From Basidiobolus meristosporus CBS 931.73 (Eukaryota; Basidiobolomycota; Basidiobolomycetes; Basidiobolales; Basidiobolaceae), in contig MCFE01000686.1 of the NCBI GenBank assembly GCA_002104905.1, forward strand, positions 1 to 45,258: a stretch of DNA of 45,258 nt, read 5' to 3'. Position numbers and translations under genes: made by a program. Positions 29,893 to 41,350 of the stretch are shown here, in pieces. The notes beneath the pieces are model-generated. The model saw only the letters and a list, made by a program, of their open reading frames with translations, had not been told where the DNA came from and did not search any database. Positions within the stretch are counted from its first letter, which is position 1; every line of letters starts with the position of its first letter.

Positions 29893-29964
29893 TTCCCCAT
29901 CGGGGAATCGAACCCCGGCCGTCTCGGTGAAAGCGAGAAATCCTAACCACTGGACCAATGAGGA
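29893..29964 (-). tRNA. tRNA-Glu-TTC: tRNA-Glu(TTC), array B
   Basis: Same gene as 2452-2523; flanks differ. Confidence 0.97.
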
Positions 29965-30102
29965 CTTGTTGGATTAGAAGCGGTATGCACTTCTATAACA
30001 AAAATAGCGGCGTTTTGCTCTGCCAAATAGAATATAGGATATTTCTTGAGCAGACGATTTGATTAACTACGGTCATCATTAGTTCTATGATGGAAAAGTT
30101 TA

Positions 30103-30174
30103 TAGCAGCGAGAGGTTTCGATCCTCCGACCTCGGGGTTATGAGCCCCGCGCGCTTCCTCTGCGCTACGCTGCT
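30103..30174 (-). tRNA. tRNA-iMet-CAT: Initiator tRNA-Met(CAT), array B
   Basis: Same gene as 2867-2938. The following spacer up to Phe lacks the Arg(TCT) gene present in array A. Confidence 0.97.
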
Positions 30175-30365
30175 TGAACGTTTAACATGAATGAATTAGA
30201 CATATTATAGTGATTTACTGGCAGCAAAGCTTTGTAAAGCCGATGCCAGTTAACTATAGTCCAGAATAACCATACCAATCCAATAGATTAGATGACATAT
30301 AACACAACGAAAAAGTATTAGAACTGCCTTAACAACACATAAATATTACCAATCAAAGTAAAAAT

Positions 30366-30438
30366 TGCCGTCTCTGCGGATCGAACGCAGGACCTTCAGA
30401 ACTTCAGTCTGACGCTCTCCCAACTGAGCTAAGACGGC
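30366..30438 (-). tRNA. tRNA-Phe-GAA: tRNA-Phe(GAA), array B
   Basis: Same gene as 3413-3485. Confidence 0.97.
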
Positions 30439-30634
30439 TATACAATTTCCTTAACGAATGGTATCAACATATATGCTACCTTATTGAATCATTCAGTTCC
30501 AAATCCACCTATATATCTGTCACTCATGTATTGTATAAACGGAGTTAATATTAATTTCAAAGATTACTTGAATGTGGCTCATAGTGGTACCCTTTTAGCC
30601 CAGTCATTTGTCAGTAAGGTGTAAGCCTGTTGGC

Positions 30635-30708
30635 GCTCTTGTGGTGTAATTGGCCATCGAGTCGAGCTGTCAGCTGGAAAGTTGATGGCAATCTTTCCAA
30701 TATCCTTA
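30635..30708 (+). pseudogene. Decayed tRNA-Asn
   Basis: Begins GCTCTTGTGGTGTAATTGGC, close to the first 20 nt of the array-A Asn gene (two transitions), then degrades. The GTT anticodon is lost, the T-arm and 3' acceptor are gone, and no T-run terminator remains. It lies in the Phe-Leu spacer where A has Asn and Tyr; no Tyr remnant is recognised. Confidence 0.85.
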
Positions 30709-30836
30709 TTCAAGCCAAGGACATAGAGGCTACAACTCAGCAAGTTGTACTCGGGACTTGTGAGAAAAAGAACTGGCGTATGGGATAATGAGCGCCTCAA
30801 AAATATATTTTGTAAATTTAATCATCAATAGTAAAT

Positions 30837-30919
30837 GGAGAGATGGCCGAGTTGGTCTAAGGCGTCACGTTAAGGCCGTGATCTCTTCGGAGGCGTGGGT
30901 TCGAATCCCACTCTCTTCA
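30837..30919 (+). tRNA. tRNA-Leu-AAG: tRNA-Leu(AAG), array B
   Basis: Same 83 nt as 4205-4287. Confidence 0.96.
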
Positions 30920-31160
30920 TTCCTTTTAATACCCTCACCATTTTCCAATCACACACGATAATACTATAGGAGATGACATTACTCCATTATTTATTATCAG
31001 TTTTTAATTTTTTTAGATACATTACGGTCGTCAGCAACTATGGGGCCGAAAACAAATAGGACGGATAGTTCTATTCAAAAGAAGTGAAACTTGTAAGAAT
31101 CAAACTCTAGGAGTTAAAAAGCTTTATAATGGGTTAAACTGGCTTAGAAAAGGAAAAAAA

Positions 31161-31233
31161 TGCCTTCTGCCGGAATCGAACCAGCGACCTTCTGCTTACT
31201 AGGCAGACGCTCTGCCAACTGAGCCAAGGAGGC
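31161..31233 (-). tRNA. tRNA-Thr-AGT: tRNA-Thr(AGT), variant B
   Basis: Anticodon loop CTAGTAA. Two differences from array A: acceptor GCCTCCT gives a C5-A68 mismatch (G on plus at 31229), and the T-loop is TTCGATT. It is probably still functional, but the mismatch is not compensated. Confidence 0.94.
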
Positions 31234-31325
31234 ATATACATGTAGGGTGGCGCTTAGTTAGCATATGTTTAAATGCTCATTCAACACCCCATAGGTTGCT
31301 CCCCTTTGTATAATACAGTATCGCA

Positions 31326-31392
31326 ACTGTGGCCAGTGGAGTTAGAGCACTCTATTCGGGTACTATAGATAGGGGTTCGACTTACGACTGTC
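31326..31392 (+). pseudogene. tRNA-like remnant, array B Thr-Gly spacer
   Basis: GTGGCCAGTGGAGTTAGAGC (31329-31348) looks like an A box and D-arm, and GGGGTTCGACTTACG (31372-31386) like a B box, at tRNA spacing. Stems are incomplete and the anticodon is not assignable. It recurs at about 41443-41509. It occupies the same slot as the array-A remnant at 4721. Confidence 0.4.
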
Positions 31393-31765
31393 ACTAGAGC
31401 TGGGGAGTTTGAATGTAGTGTCACTTCTAAACTGGTCATGCAAAATTTTTCGATATTCTGTTATGTTGTTTTTGGGCGCAGTCTGAATAAAATTGTTCTT
31501 GTTTCACTCGCCGACCCTAACCACCGACTCTGGGAGAGTATGGTGAAGGGATGATGAACTTTAGTTTGTAAGAGCCTTGGTATTCTAAGTAAATGAAGAA
31601 TATGGCAACATAGTTATCTCGAAGGACTACCACTTTTACCTTGGCAAGATAACCAGCTCCCACTTGAATCTGAATTTACAGTCTTCGTCTGTTATTAGAA
31701 GGTAAAGATAGAGGTTCTTGCAAGGGAACGAGTGAAGTGTAAAATTCTGTACTCTGGCTGCAAAA

Positions 31766-31836
31766 TGCATACTCGGGGAATCGAACCCCGGTCTACCGCG
31801 TGGCAGGCGGTAATTATACCACTAAACCAAGTATGC
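31766..31836 (-). tRNA. tRNA-Gly-GCC: tRNA-Gly(GCC), array B
   Basis: Same as 5179-5249. An element is inserted starting 12 bp upstream (31849). Confidence 0.97.
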
Positions 31837-31848
31837 GCTCAGTACTAA

Positions 31849-32158
31849 TGTTATGAATCGAGGGCAAGCGGAGGAGGACCGGAGGATGTCCAATACGAAT
31901 CAGAGAGGTTATCTGAATAGTTGATGAACCGGTAAAAGGTTGATGCTTTATTGATAGTGTTCAAAGGAGTTTATATAGAGATAGCCTCGGAGGGAGAGCT
32001 TCCGATAACGTAGGGCAAGCTTCCAAAAGGAGGGTTCAAGATGTATTAAATAACGTGTGTATCACTGAGTGCGATTGATCGTCTGTGTGGAATTCCAGGT
32101 GTTCGATCAGTAGTGTTCAAGTGATCGGTAGTGACTAGTTAGGATTTAAATCATAACA
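31849..32158 (-). repeat. 3' LTR
   Basis: 310 bp, common variant. Confidence 0.97.
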
Positions 32159-32169
32159 TACTCCCACAC

Positions 32170-35100
32170 TTAAAGAGGTTCTTCTCCTGAAGAGTCCTGT
32201 CTATCGGACTTGTAATACCAGTATTTGGTTGGTGGTGTCATTGGGTTTTTTAGCTGTGCTTCCTTTAGTCGGTCTCTATGCACTAGGTCCTCCTTTACTT
32301 TACCTGACATGTCTGCGAGTTGAAATGTATTGAAGGGCATTTCTCTTGTGATAATAAAGGGTCCAACCCAATGTGGTTCTAGTTTTAGCCTACTTTCATT
32401 TCGGACTAATACAAGTTTTCCCAAAGTTAAGGGTTTTGTTACCACTGTTTTGTTGTACTGTTCTTTCATCTTCTCTGCTTGTCGTTTTAAATTCTTGATG
32501 GCATCATGTCTTGCATGTCCTAATTCTTCCAGTTCCCTTGTTCTGAATTCTGCCAAGTCTTTTTGGTTCTTTAAGTCCCAGATGTATGGTGGTAAGGTAT
32601 CACCTGGGATTCTTGGATGTGTACCATACACTAGGTAGAAGGGGGACTTTTGTGTTGCTGAATGGACTCTAATACGACAGGCAAAGAGTGCTTGATGTAC
32701 AAATTCATCCCACTTATGTTTGGCTCCTTTGACATAAGTAGTCAGCATCTTCCCAAAGAGTCCATTGAACCTCTCTGTGACCCCATTTGTTCTAGGGTGG
32801 TATGCTGATGTCTTCAAATGTCTAACCCCCATTATCTGAAGGTATTCTTTCAAGGTTTGTTCCAAAAAGTTTGCTCCTCTGTCAGACAGAATTTCACCTG
32901 GGCATCCAAACTGCATAAAGATTTCCAGGTAAAGGAATTTTGCAACATTTTTTGCAGTAGCTGCTGGCATGGCTTTTGCTATACACCACTTAGTGGTATG
33001 GTCAATTGCAGTTATGATCCACTTGTTCCCTCTTGAAGTTTCAGGCAATATTCCAATGAAGTCAATTCCCCATCTGTAGAATGCTGGAACTGGAGTCAGT
33101 GGTTCTAATGGGGCATGTTCCTTGTTGTATGGTCTAGCCAGCTGGCACTCAGGGCAGGTCTTGAGGGTCTCAGCTATAAATTGTTTGAGTTTAGGCCACC
33201 AGGCTCTCCTTTTAGTTATTTCATAAGTTCCTTGGATGCCCAGATGTCCAAAGGCTTTATGATTCTTGATTATCATGTCACCTCTGTATACAAATGGAAT
33301 ATATGGTACAGGCCCTATTTCTTCCATGTGTCTGTAAAGTACCTCGTCTTCACCATATGAGAAATTCTCTGCTTCTTTCTTAATCTTGACCCTTACTTCC
33401 TGTGATAAATCTTCTGGCATTGTCTGACTTGCCAAGTACTCTGGCATGTATTCTGGCCAGTCCAACTCATGATCTACCATTGATATATGTTGCCTTGAGA
33501 GTGCATCAGCAACTGTATTCTTTGGCCCAGGGAGGTAGTGGATTTTAAAATCAAATTGTTGTAGTTCTTCAATCCATCTAGTTATTCTTCTGGATAATAG
33601 CTTCTGGGTGTGAATGTATCTTAGGGATGCATGATCTGTATATACCACAAAGTGTTTGCCCTCCAAGTAGCATCTCCACACTCTCAGACAATGTAGTATG
33701 GCATAGAGTTCTTTTTCATGGACTGGGTAGTTTTGTTCAGTTACTGATAGCTTTTTGGACTCATAAGCAACCGGGTGTTCTTTTTGAGTCAGTACCCCTC
33801 CAACAGCTAGATCTGAAGCATCAGTGTATACACAGAAAGGTTCTGAGAAATCAGGCAACTGAAGCACAGGGGTTTGGCATAGCTTTTCTTTCAGAGTTAG
33901 GAAAGCTGTCTCACAGTTTGGGGTCCATATATAGTCTTTCTCTTTTTTGGTCAAGTCTGTAAGGGGGGCTGCAATAGTTGCAAAGTCCCTGATGAATCTT
34001 CTGTAATATGATGCAAGTCCCAGGAAGGATCTCATTTCAGTGAGTGACTTTGGGGCTTCCCATTTCTGGATAGCATCTATCTTGGCTGGATCCATGTGTA
34101 GTCCTTTATCTGAGATTATGTGACCAAGGTATTCAACTGATCTGGTGAGGAATTCACACTTAGGAAGTTGTGCATATAGCTTGTGCTTTTTTAGTATAGC
34201 CAGTACTGTCTTCAAGTGCTTCATGTGGTCATCCATGCTGGTACTATAGATCAGAATGTCATCTAAGTAGACCAGGACAAATTTCTCTAAATATGGTTCC
34301 AGGATGCTATTCATGAGTGTCTGAAATGTTGCTGGGGCATTAGTCAGGCCAAAGCTCATCACAACAAACTCATAATGACCATATCTTGTGTTGAATGCTG
34401 TCTTAGAGGTGTCTTCAGGCTTAATTCTGATTTGGTGATATCCAGATGCCAGGTCTATTTTAGAGAATATCTTTGCCTTCCCCAGTTGGTCAAAGAGGGC
34501 ATCAATTCTTGGTAATGGGTAGGAATTTCTGACAGTGATTGCATTTAGGGCCCTGTAGTCCACACAGAACCGTAGCTTCCCATCCTTCTTTGGAGCAAAG
34601 AGTACTGGAGCTCCCCATGGTGATTTACTGGGTTTTATCCAGCCTTTAGCCAGGTAGTCCTTCAATGTTTCCTTCAAAGTCTCCATTTCCTTTGGGGAGA
34701 ACTTATATGGGGCTCTGTTTCTTGGTTTATCATCTGTTACTTCTATGGCATGGTCAATCTCTCTGCTTGGGGGTAGTGCAGGGATTTCCTTGGGAAAAAC
34801 CTCTTGAAACTCTGCTAACAAGGTCTTGAGCCTGTCATTTGTCACTTCTGTGGTCTCTTGGATTTTGGCAAAGGCTATCATGTGCAACAGTTTGGGATTC
34901 TGTCTGATAGAGTGGGCAAACTGTTTCTTTGATATGGTGTGTTCTGGTGCATTGCCTTTGTCCAGGGTTGGTTTGGGTGACAGATGATATTTTGCATCAT
35001 CCTTGTTGATTACAACTTCCTGAGTCTGCCAGTTTATGTCAGGATTGTGCTTTCTTAGCCAAGTTTGTCCCACATTGATTTCAAAGTTGGCTTGGGGTAT

Positions 35101-36518
35101 GATAATTGGGGAAATGGTGTCTTGGAAGTCCCTGATTTGTAAAGTCAAGGGTTCAGTCCTGCTGTTCACTATAATTGATTCCTTGGTGGCACAGAGGATG
35201 TGAATTGGGGGGCAAGGGATTGTTTGTAGCTTCATCTGATCAGCTACATCTTTTGAAATGTAGACATCAGTTGCTCCACTGTCAATGAGTACAGAGACAC
35301 ATTGGTTGTTGTTGAGAATCCCTGGGAGTTTCAGCATCTTTGGGGTAGTATATAAGCTCTGAGTCCTCTGATACTCCTTAACAAGGCTGATTGTGTGCTC
35401 CTCCTCCTTAGTGGAGAGTTGGAATACTCTTTGTAATGGCCTCTTTGGGCATTCATTGACTTTATGACCCTGTTCCTTGCAGTAAAAGCATAGTCCAAGC
35501 TTGAAGCATTCCTCTTTAGAAGGTCTTGGTGTGCTCTGCATAACATCTAGGTCCATAGGCTCCAGTGTGTGGGGTAGTGTGCACCTTGTTCAGTGATTGG
35601 TTGACTACCAATAGGTATGTGGTTATTGGCTTTGAGGCCTGTAGTAGTTCTTGAGTGACCAATTCTGTGGTTGACAGCCCTTCTGAAGTGTATGGCATCA
35701 TATCTTTCTGCCAGTTCCATAGCCTCTACTAGGGTTTTGGGGTCTTTGTATTCAATTTCCCATCTAGTGTTGGATTTCAGGCCTCTTAGGTATTGCTCAA
35801 GTAGTTCAGTATCAGGCATGTTTTGAATTTCCATACTAAGCAAGTTAAACTGCTCATTGTACTCTTGAACAGACTTGGCTTGAAAGAGTTTGGACAGTTT
35901 TTCTCTTGCCATTCTATCAGCATTGATAGGTGTAAACCTCTTTCTCAATGCTTTAACAAAGTCAGCCCAGGAGGCTATGGGTGGAAAGATGCCCCTATTC
36001 ATTCCTTGAATGTGAAGTTTCCACCACATGGTTGCTTCCTTTCTGAAAAGTGAACAGGCATAATGTACTTTGACTTCTTCAGAGTCATCTGAGAAGTATA
36101 GGTACTGCTCTACTTCAAATATCCAAGTCTCTAGAGTGGCAGTGTGTCTTTTGCCTTCAAAGATGTTGGGTTTCTGAAGTTTCAGATTTGTTGCTCTATA
36201 TTGTTTTGTGAAGTCCAGAGAGCCTTGCCCATCTTCTCCAAGATTCAAGGAATTGGGAGGCACCGCAGGTCTTACAGATGAGGCTTCACCCTCTCTCTGT
36301 ATACCTTGACCAGTAAACCATGATCTCTGGGTGTTCACAAAATGTAAAGAGTCCAAGTCTGTCTGCCTACCCATTCTTGGGTCCAGACTAGGGAGGGCCG
36401 CAGGCTCAGTTGTGTGGGACTGTCCTTGACCGGCTAACTCAGCAACTTGTTGTTCAAGACTCTCAATATAGGCCAACATTTCTTCTGAAGAGCTAAATTT
36501 TGGCTTTTCTTCACTCAT
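32170..36518 (-). pseudogene. gag-pol: Ty3/Gypsy Gag-Pol with a -1 frameshift
   Basis: Matches the intact 1,449-aa polyprotein except that a run of five G (26421-26425 in the intact copy) is four here (35571-35574). The first frame gives 323 aa (36518 to 35547): Gag without the zinc knuckle, ending in a short foreign tail. The rest is open as an 1,128-codon frame from 35556 to 32170, holding the zinc knuckle, protease, RT, RNase H and integrase with all motifs. A single homopolymer base is a typical sequencing error, so the copy may really be intact. Confidence 0.9.
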
Positions 36519-36902
36519 TTTGTTTTTGGGTATTGTTTGATTTGCGGTAGGCGGGTGTGTTTACCAAGGGGGCTGGTTCTCTGGCAGAATTGACTGGGTA
36601 CTGTTTTTTTTCTTTTTTTGAGTGAAACGGAGGGTTTCTCTGGGAGGTTGGGAGGGTCTCGGGCAGGTACGGAGGGTATCTCTGGACAATTGGAAGAATA
36701 TCTGGGAGATCGGAAGAGTTTCTGGGAGATCGGAAGAGTTTCTGGGAGATCGGAAGAGTTTCTGAGAGATTGGAAAAGTTTCTGGGAGATCGGAAGAGTT
36801 TCTGAGAGATTGGAAAAGTTTCTGGGAGATCGGAAGAGTTTCTGAGAGATTGGAAAAGTTTCTGGGAGGTACGGAGGTTTTTGTTTTTTGGAGATCGGAG
36901 GT

Positions 36903-36914
36903 TCGCTGCTACCA
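36903..36914 (-). promoter_or_regulatory. Primer binding site for initiator tRNA-Met
   Basis: Same 12-nt match as in the sibling element. Confidence 0.92.
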
Positions 36915-36915
36915 A

Positions 36916-37225
36916 TGTTATGAATCGAGGGCAAGCGGAGGAGGACCGGAGGATGTCCAATACGAATCAGAGAGGTTATCTGAATAGTTGATGAACCGGT
37001 AAAAGGTTGATGCTTTATTGATAGTGTTCAAAGGAGTTTATATAGAGATAGCCTCGGAGGGAGAGCTTCCGATAACGTAGGGCAAGCTTCCAAAAGGAGG
37101 GTTCAAGATGTATTAAATAACGTGTGTATCACTGAGTGCGATTGATCGTCTGTGTGGAATTCCAGGTGTTCGATCAGTAGTGTTCAAGTGATCGGTAGTG
37201 ACTAGTTAGGATTTAAATCATAACA
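36916..37225 (-). repeat. 5' LTR
   Basis: 310 bp, same as the 3' LTR. Confidence 0.97.
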
Positions 37226-37605
37226 CTAAAACAAGATAAGTCACCTAACGAATCCATATAAAATCCTGATAACCTGTACCATTATTCGAGTGTTCTTTTT
37301 ACAGGATGCAGTAGCCACTACAAGATACCATTAAGCTAAGTAAAATAGAGCCAAGAAGATTAGGGGCCTACACGTATTTTTGGACGATTACAGACTGAAA
37401 ATCTGATATGATGGTCAAGGCTGAGCAGCAAAAGATAGGGATTGCTTCGAACCATACCGTTTCATAAACGACGGTTTAATGAATCTTATTTTCATATATG
37501 AATTGTTGAAAAAATTTACTGCTAAAAAGTGCGTGTTGTTTGCAAGGAAAGCATTGCCGGCAGAATTTCTCAGTAGATACAAATCTTAAAAATCCTAAAA
37601 AGGTT

Positions 37606-37677
37606 TTCCCCATCGGGGAATCGAACCCCGGCCGTCTCGGTGAGAGCGAGAAATCCTAACCACTGGACCAATGAGGA
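37606..37677 (-). tRNA. tRNA-Glu-CTC: tRNA-Glu(CTC), array B
   Basis: Same as the array-A gene. Its upstream site (37685-37688, CATG) is empty here but carries the divergent LTR at the 22186 junction. Confidence 0.97.
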
Positions 37678-38203
37678 CTTGTTACATGTATGCTAATTGT
37701 TGTGAATGTTCATCTTTATTGTTTGACGATGTCCATAGGATAGCTTCACAGCGGCAATAACCACAAAATAGCTGAATCCTTTGGGCAATATCATATGCAT
37801 ACTATAGAATAATTAGGGGATATGCCTCTCTGTTCTTCTGGTTTAATCTCAAGGGAAAGGCTATTTAGGATAAGATTTACACTCTGATGGCAAAAACCAA
37901 CGCCATTGCTGACTCCAACCAAGTACATGTATTGGCGGTTTGTACTTTGTTACCGTGTAGACGGAGTTGTTTTGTTAAGATATTGAGCTCCGGATTATGA
38001 CTTATCATGGTAGGTTCGGGAGGGGGGAAACGGCTATCTTTTGGGTTAGTGCTCCTGAGAGTGACAAATCGCATCCATTATTTGTTTACTCTGGGAGTAT
38101 TTATAAATGTGAGGATTTGTGGTGCCATTATTCATATTCCAGAATTACTTTCAGTGGACGGTTTAGCGATTAGGAAGCTCTTAACTTTCTGGCCTTTCAA
38201 GTT

Positions 38204-38277
38204 GCTCGCATAGCTCAGTTGGTTAGAGCGTGGTGCTAATAACGCCAAGGTCGCAGGTTCGACCCCTGCTGTGAGCA
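38204..38277 (+). tRNA. tRNA-Ile-AAT: tRNA-Ile(AAT), array B unit 2
   Basis: Same as 28087-28160, but with an empty upstream site (CTTT at 38194-38197). Confidence 0.97.
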
Positions 38278-38683
38278 TGTCTTTTTAAATGTTAAAGCGG
38301 TATGTTCTCATAAGCAATTACATACTATTCTTTTATATGGATATATCAACTGCGTGTGCTAATTGCCGATTAACTTTATACTCCTCGCTCAGCCATGAAT
38401 AAAAATCTGGTAGGAAAAGAACTATCATCATAGATACCCTTAGGAACCACTATTTGATCGAGTGTTACTTGTCAGCTCCAAGAACACTAGATCTCGTTAT
38501 ATTGTAGTCATCACCAGTAGATATATTTTTTAATAGGCCAGATAGCTGGTATTATTCATCGTTTTTGTTAAGACTGAGAAGGCATACGAAGATGCAATAC
38601 TGTCAAGTCAATACCGCCAAGAGCAGGAGATATAGACATGAAGTGAAGTCTAGCTACATAACGTTCTGATATTCGTCATCTAT

Positions 38684-38755
38684 TCTCGGATAGTATAGTG
38701 GTAAGTATCCCCGCCTGTCACGCGGGAGACCCGGGTTCAATTCCCGGTCCGAGAG
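38684..38755 (+). tRNA. tRNA-Asp-GTC: tRNA-Asp(GTC), variant B, unit 2
   Basis: Same as 28567-28638. Confidence 0.97.
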
Positions 38756-39099
38756 CTTTTTTTGGATTTCCTGTTTGCTTTCGAACCAAATTGAGAGTTC
38801 TACGAGTAAAGCCAGGCATTGATGTGTTTGACATGTTAACTAGCAAGGCGCTCTCAAACCTAAATATCCAAAGTATACACGGTCTTATGGATTATTATTA
38901 CACACTCGAAGCAATATTGTTTTAGAAAGTAGTATTCATTTCTCATAATATTTTGGCCACCAAATAAAATCGCAAATACAATCAAGCCTTATGATACTTT
39001 GCAAAACTTATGTATATCCATTTATCGTGCCTAAACTGGGTGGCTTAGCATTCTACCAAACAGATATACCATCCTTCTATCTAGTAGGATGCAGAAGAA

Positions 39100-39171
39100 G
39101 GGCTCAACTTGGAATTGAACCCAGGACCTCTCCCACCCTAAGGGAGGATTATACTACTAAACCATTGAGCC
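39100..39171 (-). tRNA. tRNA-Pro-AGG: tRNA-Pro(AGG), array B unit 2
   Basis: Same as 28983-29054. Confidence 0.93.
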
Positions 39172-39260
39172 ACATATGCCACTTGGGCTAACGATTGCTT
39201 GTTTGGCATTGAAAAGAGTGGCATTTACAACCTAATCCAATGACGTTACATAATATACAT

Positions 39261-39333
39261 GGGGGTCTAGCTCAGATGGTAGAGCGCTCGCTTAGCATGC
39301 GAGAGGCACTGGGATCGATACCCAGGTCCTCCA
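39261..39333 (+). tRNA. tRNA-Ala-AGC: tRNA-Ala(AGC), array B unit 2
   Basis: Same as 29144-29216. Confidence 0.95.
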
Positions 39334-39408
39334 CTTTTGCCAGGTATACTATATATTTTGCAAAATACAAACATAACAAACGTTAGAACAATAAAACAAA
39401 TGGTAAAA

Positions 39409-39480
39409 AGGACGCAGGCGGATTTGAACCACCGACCTATTGATCTGCAGTCAATTGCTCTACCACTGAGCTATACGTCC
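39409..39480 (-). tRNA. tRNA-Cys-GCA: tRNA-Cys(GCA), array B unit 2
   Basis: Same as 29292-29363. Confidence 0.97.
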
Positions 39481-39561
39481 GTTAATTGACTAACCTTGAT
39501 TGTTTGATTGTATATTTTCAAAATACAATAGGATACCGGTATAAAAATTGCAAAAGATATG

Positions 39562-39634
39562 CACCCAACGTGGGGGTCGAACCCACAACCTTGAGATTAA
39601 GAGTCTCACGCTCTACCGATTGAGCTAGCCGGGC
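39562..39634 (-). tRNA. tRNA-Lys-CTT: tRNA-Lys(CTT), array B unit 2
   Basis: Same as 29445-29517. Confidence 0.96.
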
Positions 39635-39809
39635 CACGTGGTTGTTAGGAATTGTTATCACTTAAATTCCAACATGTTAATGCGAATATGCTAAATCTTT
39701 GTCGTAGCGTTTAAACCTCTTACAAAAGTAAATGAAAAACAGTATACTTTGAATCCATCGGAAAAGGTTTCTCTGTATATTTTGCATGAGAATATCAAAA
39801 AAAGATATT

Positions 39810-39882
39810 TGCTCCCTGCCAGGATCGAACTGGCGACCTTCAGATTATGAGACTAACGCGCTGCCAACTGCGCTAAGGAAGC
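39810..39882 (-). tRNA. tRNA-Met-CAT: Elongator tRNA-Met(CAT), array B unit 2
   Basis: Same as 29693-29765. Confidence 0.97.
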
Positions 39883-40009
39883 AATTTCTTTGTGGTTGAG
39901 GCAATACATATATTAGATTAAATATGTTGCGCCAAATAGTCAAGTGTTGTATTCGGCCCTAAAGCCATTGCTCTAAGGCTGTACAAACTCTGAAAATCAA
40001 AAGATAACC

Positions 40010-40081
40010 TTCCCCATCGGGGAATCGAACCCCGGCCGTCTCGGTGAAAGCGAGAAATCCTAACCACTGGACCAATGAGGA
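40010..40081 (-). tRNA. tRNA-Glu-TTC: tRNA-Glu(TTC), array B unit 2
   Basis: Same as 29893-29964. Confidence 0.97.
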
Positions 40082-40219
40082 CTTGTTGGATTAGAAGCGG
40101 TATGCACTTCTATAACAAAAATAGCGGCGTTTTGCTCTGCCAAATAGAATATAGGATATTTCTTGAGCAGACGATTTGATTAACTACGGTCATCATTAGT
40201 TCTATGATGGAAAAGTTTA

Positions 40220-40291
40220 TAGCAGCGAGAGGTTTCGATCCTCCGACCTCGGGGTTATGAGCCCCGCGCGCTTCCTCTGCGCTACGCTGCT
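40220..40291 (-). tRNA. tRNA-iMet-CAT: Initiator tRNA-Met(CAT), array B unit 2
   Basis: Same as 30103-30174. Confidence 0.97.
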
Positions 40292-40482
40292 TGAACGTTT
40301 AACATGAATGAATTAGACATATTATAGTGATTTACTGGCAGCAAAGCTTTGTAAAGCCGATGCCAGTTAACTATAGTCCAGAATAACCATACCAATCCAA
40401 TAGATTAGATGACATATAACACAACGAAAAAGTATTAGAACTGCCTTAACAACACATAAATATTACCAATCAAAGTAAAAAT

Positions 40483-40555
40483 TGCCGTCTCTGCGGATCG
40501 AACGCAGGACCTTCAGAACTTCAGTCTGACGCTCTCCCAACTGAGCTAAGACGGC
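40483..40555 (-). tRNA. tRNA-Phe-GAA: tRNA-Phe(GAA), array B unit 2
   Basis: Same as 30366-30438. Confidence 0.97.
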
Positions 40556-40751
40556 TATACAATTTCCTTAACGAATGGTATCAACATATATGCTACCTTA
40601 TTGAATCATTCAGTTCCAAATCCACCTATATATCTGTCACTCATGTATTGTATAAACGGAGTTAATATTAATTTCAAAGATTACTTGAATGTGGCTCATA
40701 GTGGTACCCTTTTAGCCCAGTCATTTGTCAGTAAGGTGTAAGCCTGTTGGC

Positions 40752-40825
40752 GCTCTTGTGGTGTAATTGGCCATCGAGTCGAGCTGTCAGCTGGAAAGTT
40801 GATGGCAATCTTTCCAATATCCTTA
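40752..40825 (+). pseudogene. Decayed tRNA-Asn, array B unit 2
   Basis: Same relic as 30635-30708. Confidence 0.85.
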
Positions 40826-40953
40826 TTCAAGCCAAGGACATAGAGGCTACAACTCAGCAAGTTGTACTCGGGACTTGTGAGAAAAAGAACTGGCGTATGG
40901 GATAATGAGCGCCTCAAAAATATATTTTGTAAATTTAATCATCAATAGTAAAT

Positions 40954-41036
40954 GGAGAGATGGCCGAGTTGGTCTAAGGCGTCACGTTAAGGCCGTGATC
41001 TCTTCGGAGGCGTGGGTTCGAATCCCACTCTCTTCA
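40954..41036 (+). tRNA. tRNA-Leu-AAG: tRNA-Leu(AAG), array B unit 2
   Basis: Same as 30837-30919. Confidence 0.96.
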
Positions 41037-41277
41037 TTCCTTTTAATACCCTCACCATTTTCCAATCACACACGATAATACTATAGGAGATGACATTACT
41101 CCATTATTTATTATCAGTTTTTAATTTTTTTAGATACATTACGGTCGTCAGCAACTATGGGGCCGAAAACAAATAGGACGGATAGTTCTATTCAAAAGAA
41201 GTGAAACTTGTAAGAATCAAACTCTAGGAGTTAAAAAGCTTTATAATGGGTTAAACTGGCTTAGAAAAGGAAAAAAA

Positions 41278-41350
41278 TGCCTTCTGCCGGAATCGAACCA
41301 GCGACCTTCTGCTTACTAGGCAGACGCTCTGCCAACTGAGCCAAGGAGGC
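41278..41350 (-). tRNA. tRNA-Thr-AGT: tRNA-Thr(AGT), variant B, unit 2
   Basis: Same as 31161-31233, with the C5-A68 mismatch. Its recurrence in two units argues against a random read error. Confidence 0.94.

Larger units (their letters stand above)
28077..31848. repeat. Array B, unit 1 continued
   Basis: Holds Ile, Asp, Pro, Ala, Cys, Lys, Met, Glu-TTC, initiator Met, Phe, decayed Asn, Leu, Thr and Gly in the same order as array A, with mostly unrelated spacers. It recurs 10,117 bp downstream (4,736 bp unit plus a 5,381-bp insertion). Spacers 28161-28566 and 28639-28982 show no gene. Confidence 0.95.
31849..37225 (-). mobile_element. Complete Ty3/Gypsy retrotransposon (5,377 bp), frame broken by 1 base
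   Basis: Same architecture as the element at 22699 with identical-looking LTRs (31849-32158 and 36916-37225) and target duplication CTAA (31845-31848 and 37226-37229). It lies 9-12 bp upstream of tRNA-Gly(GCC), in the same direction as that gene. It is one base shorter than its sibling because of a G-run deletion in gag. Leader repeats are at 36689-36868. Confidence 0.97.

Noticed and set aside
37390-37460. CAGACTGAAAATCTG hairpin and TTCGAACC in the array-B Gly-Glu spacer, considered as a tRNA-Phe or Arg relic
   Set aside because: The anticodon-like stem and the B-box-like motif are too far apart for one tRNA, and there is no alignment to the array-A Arg(ACG) gene.
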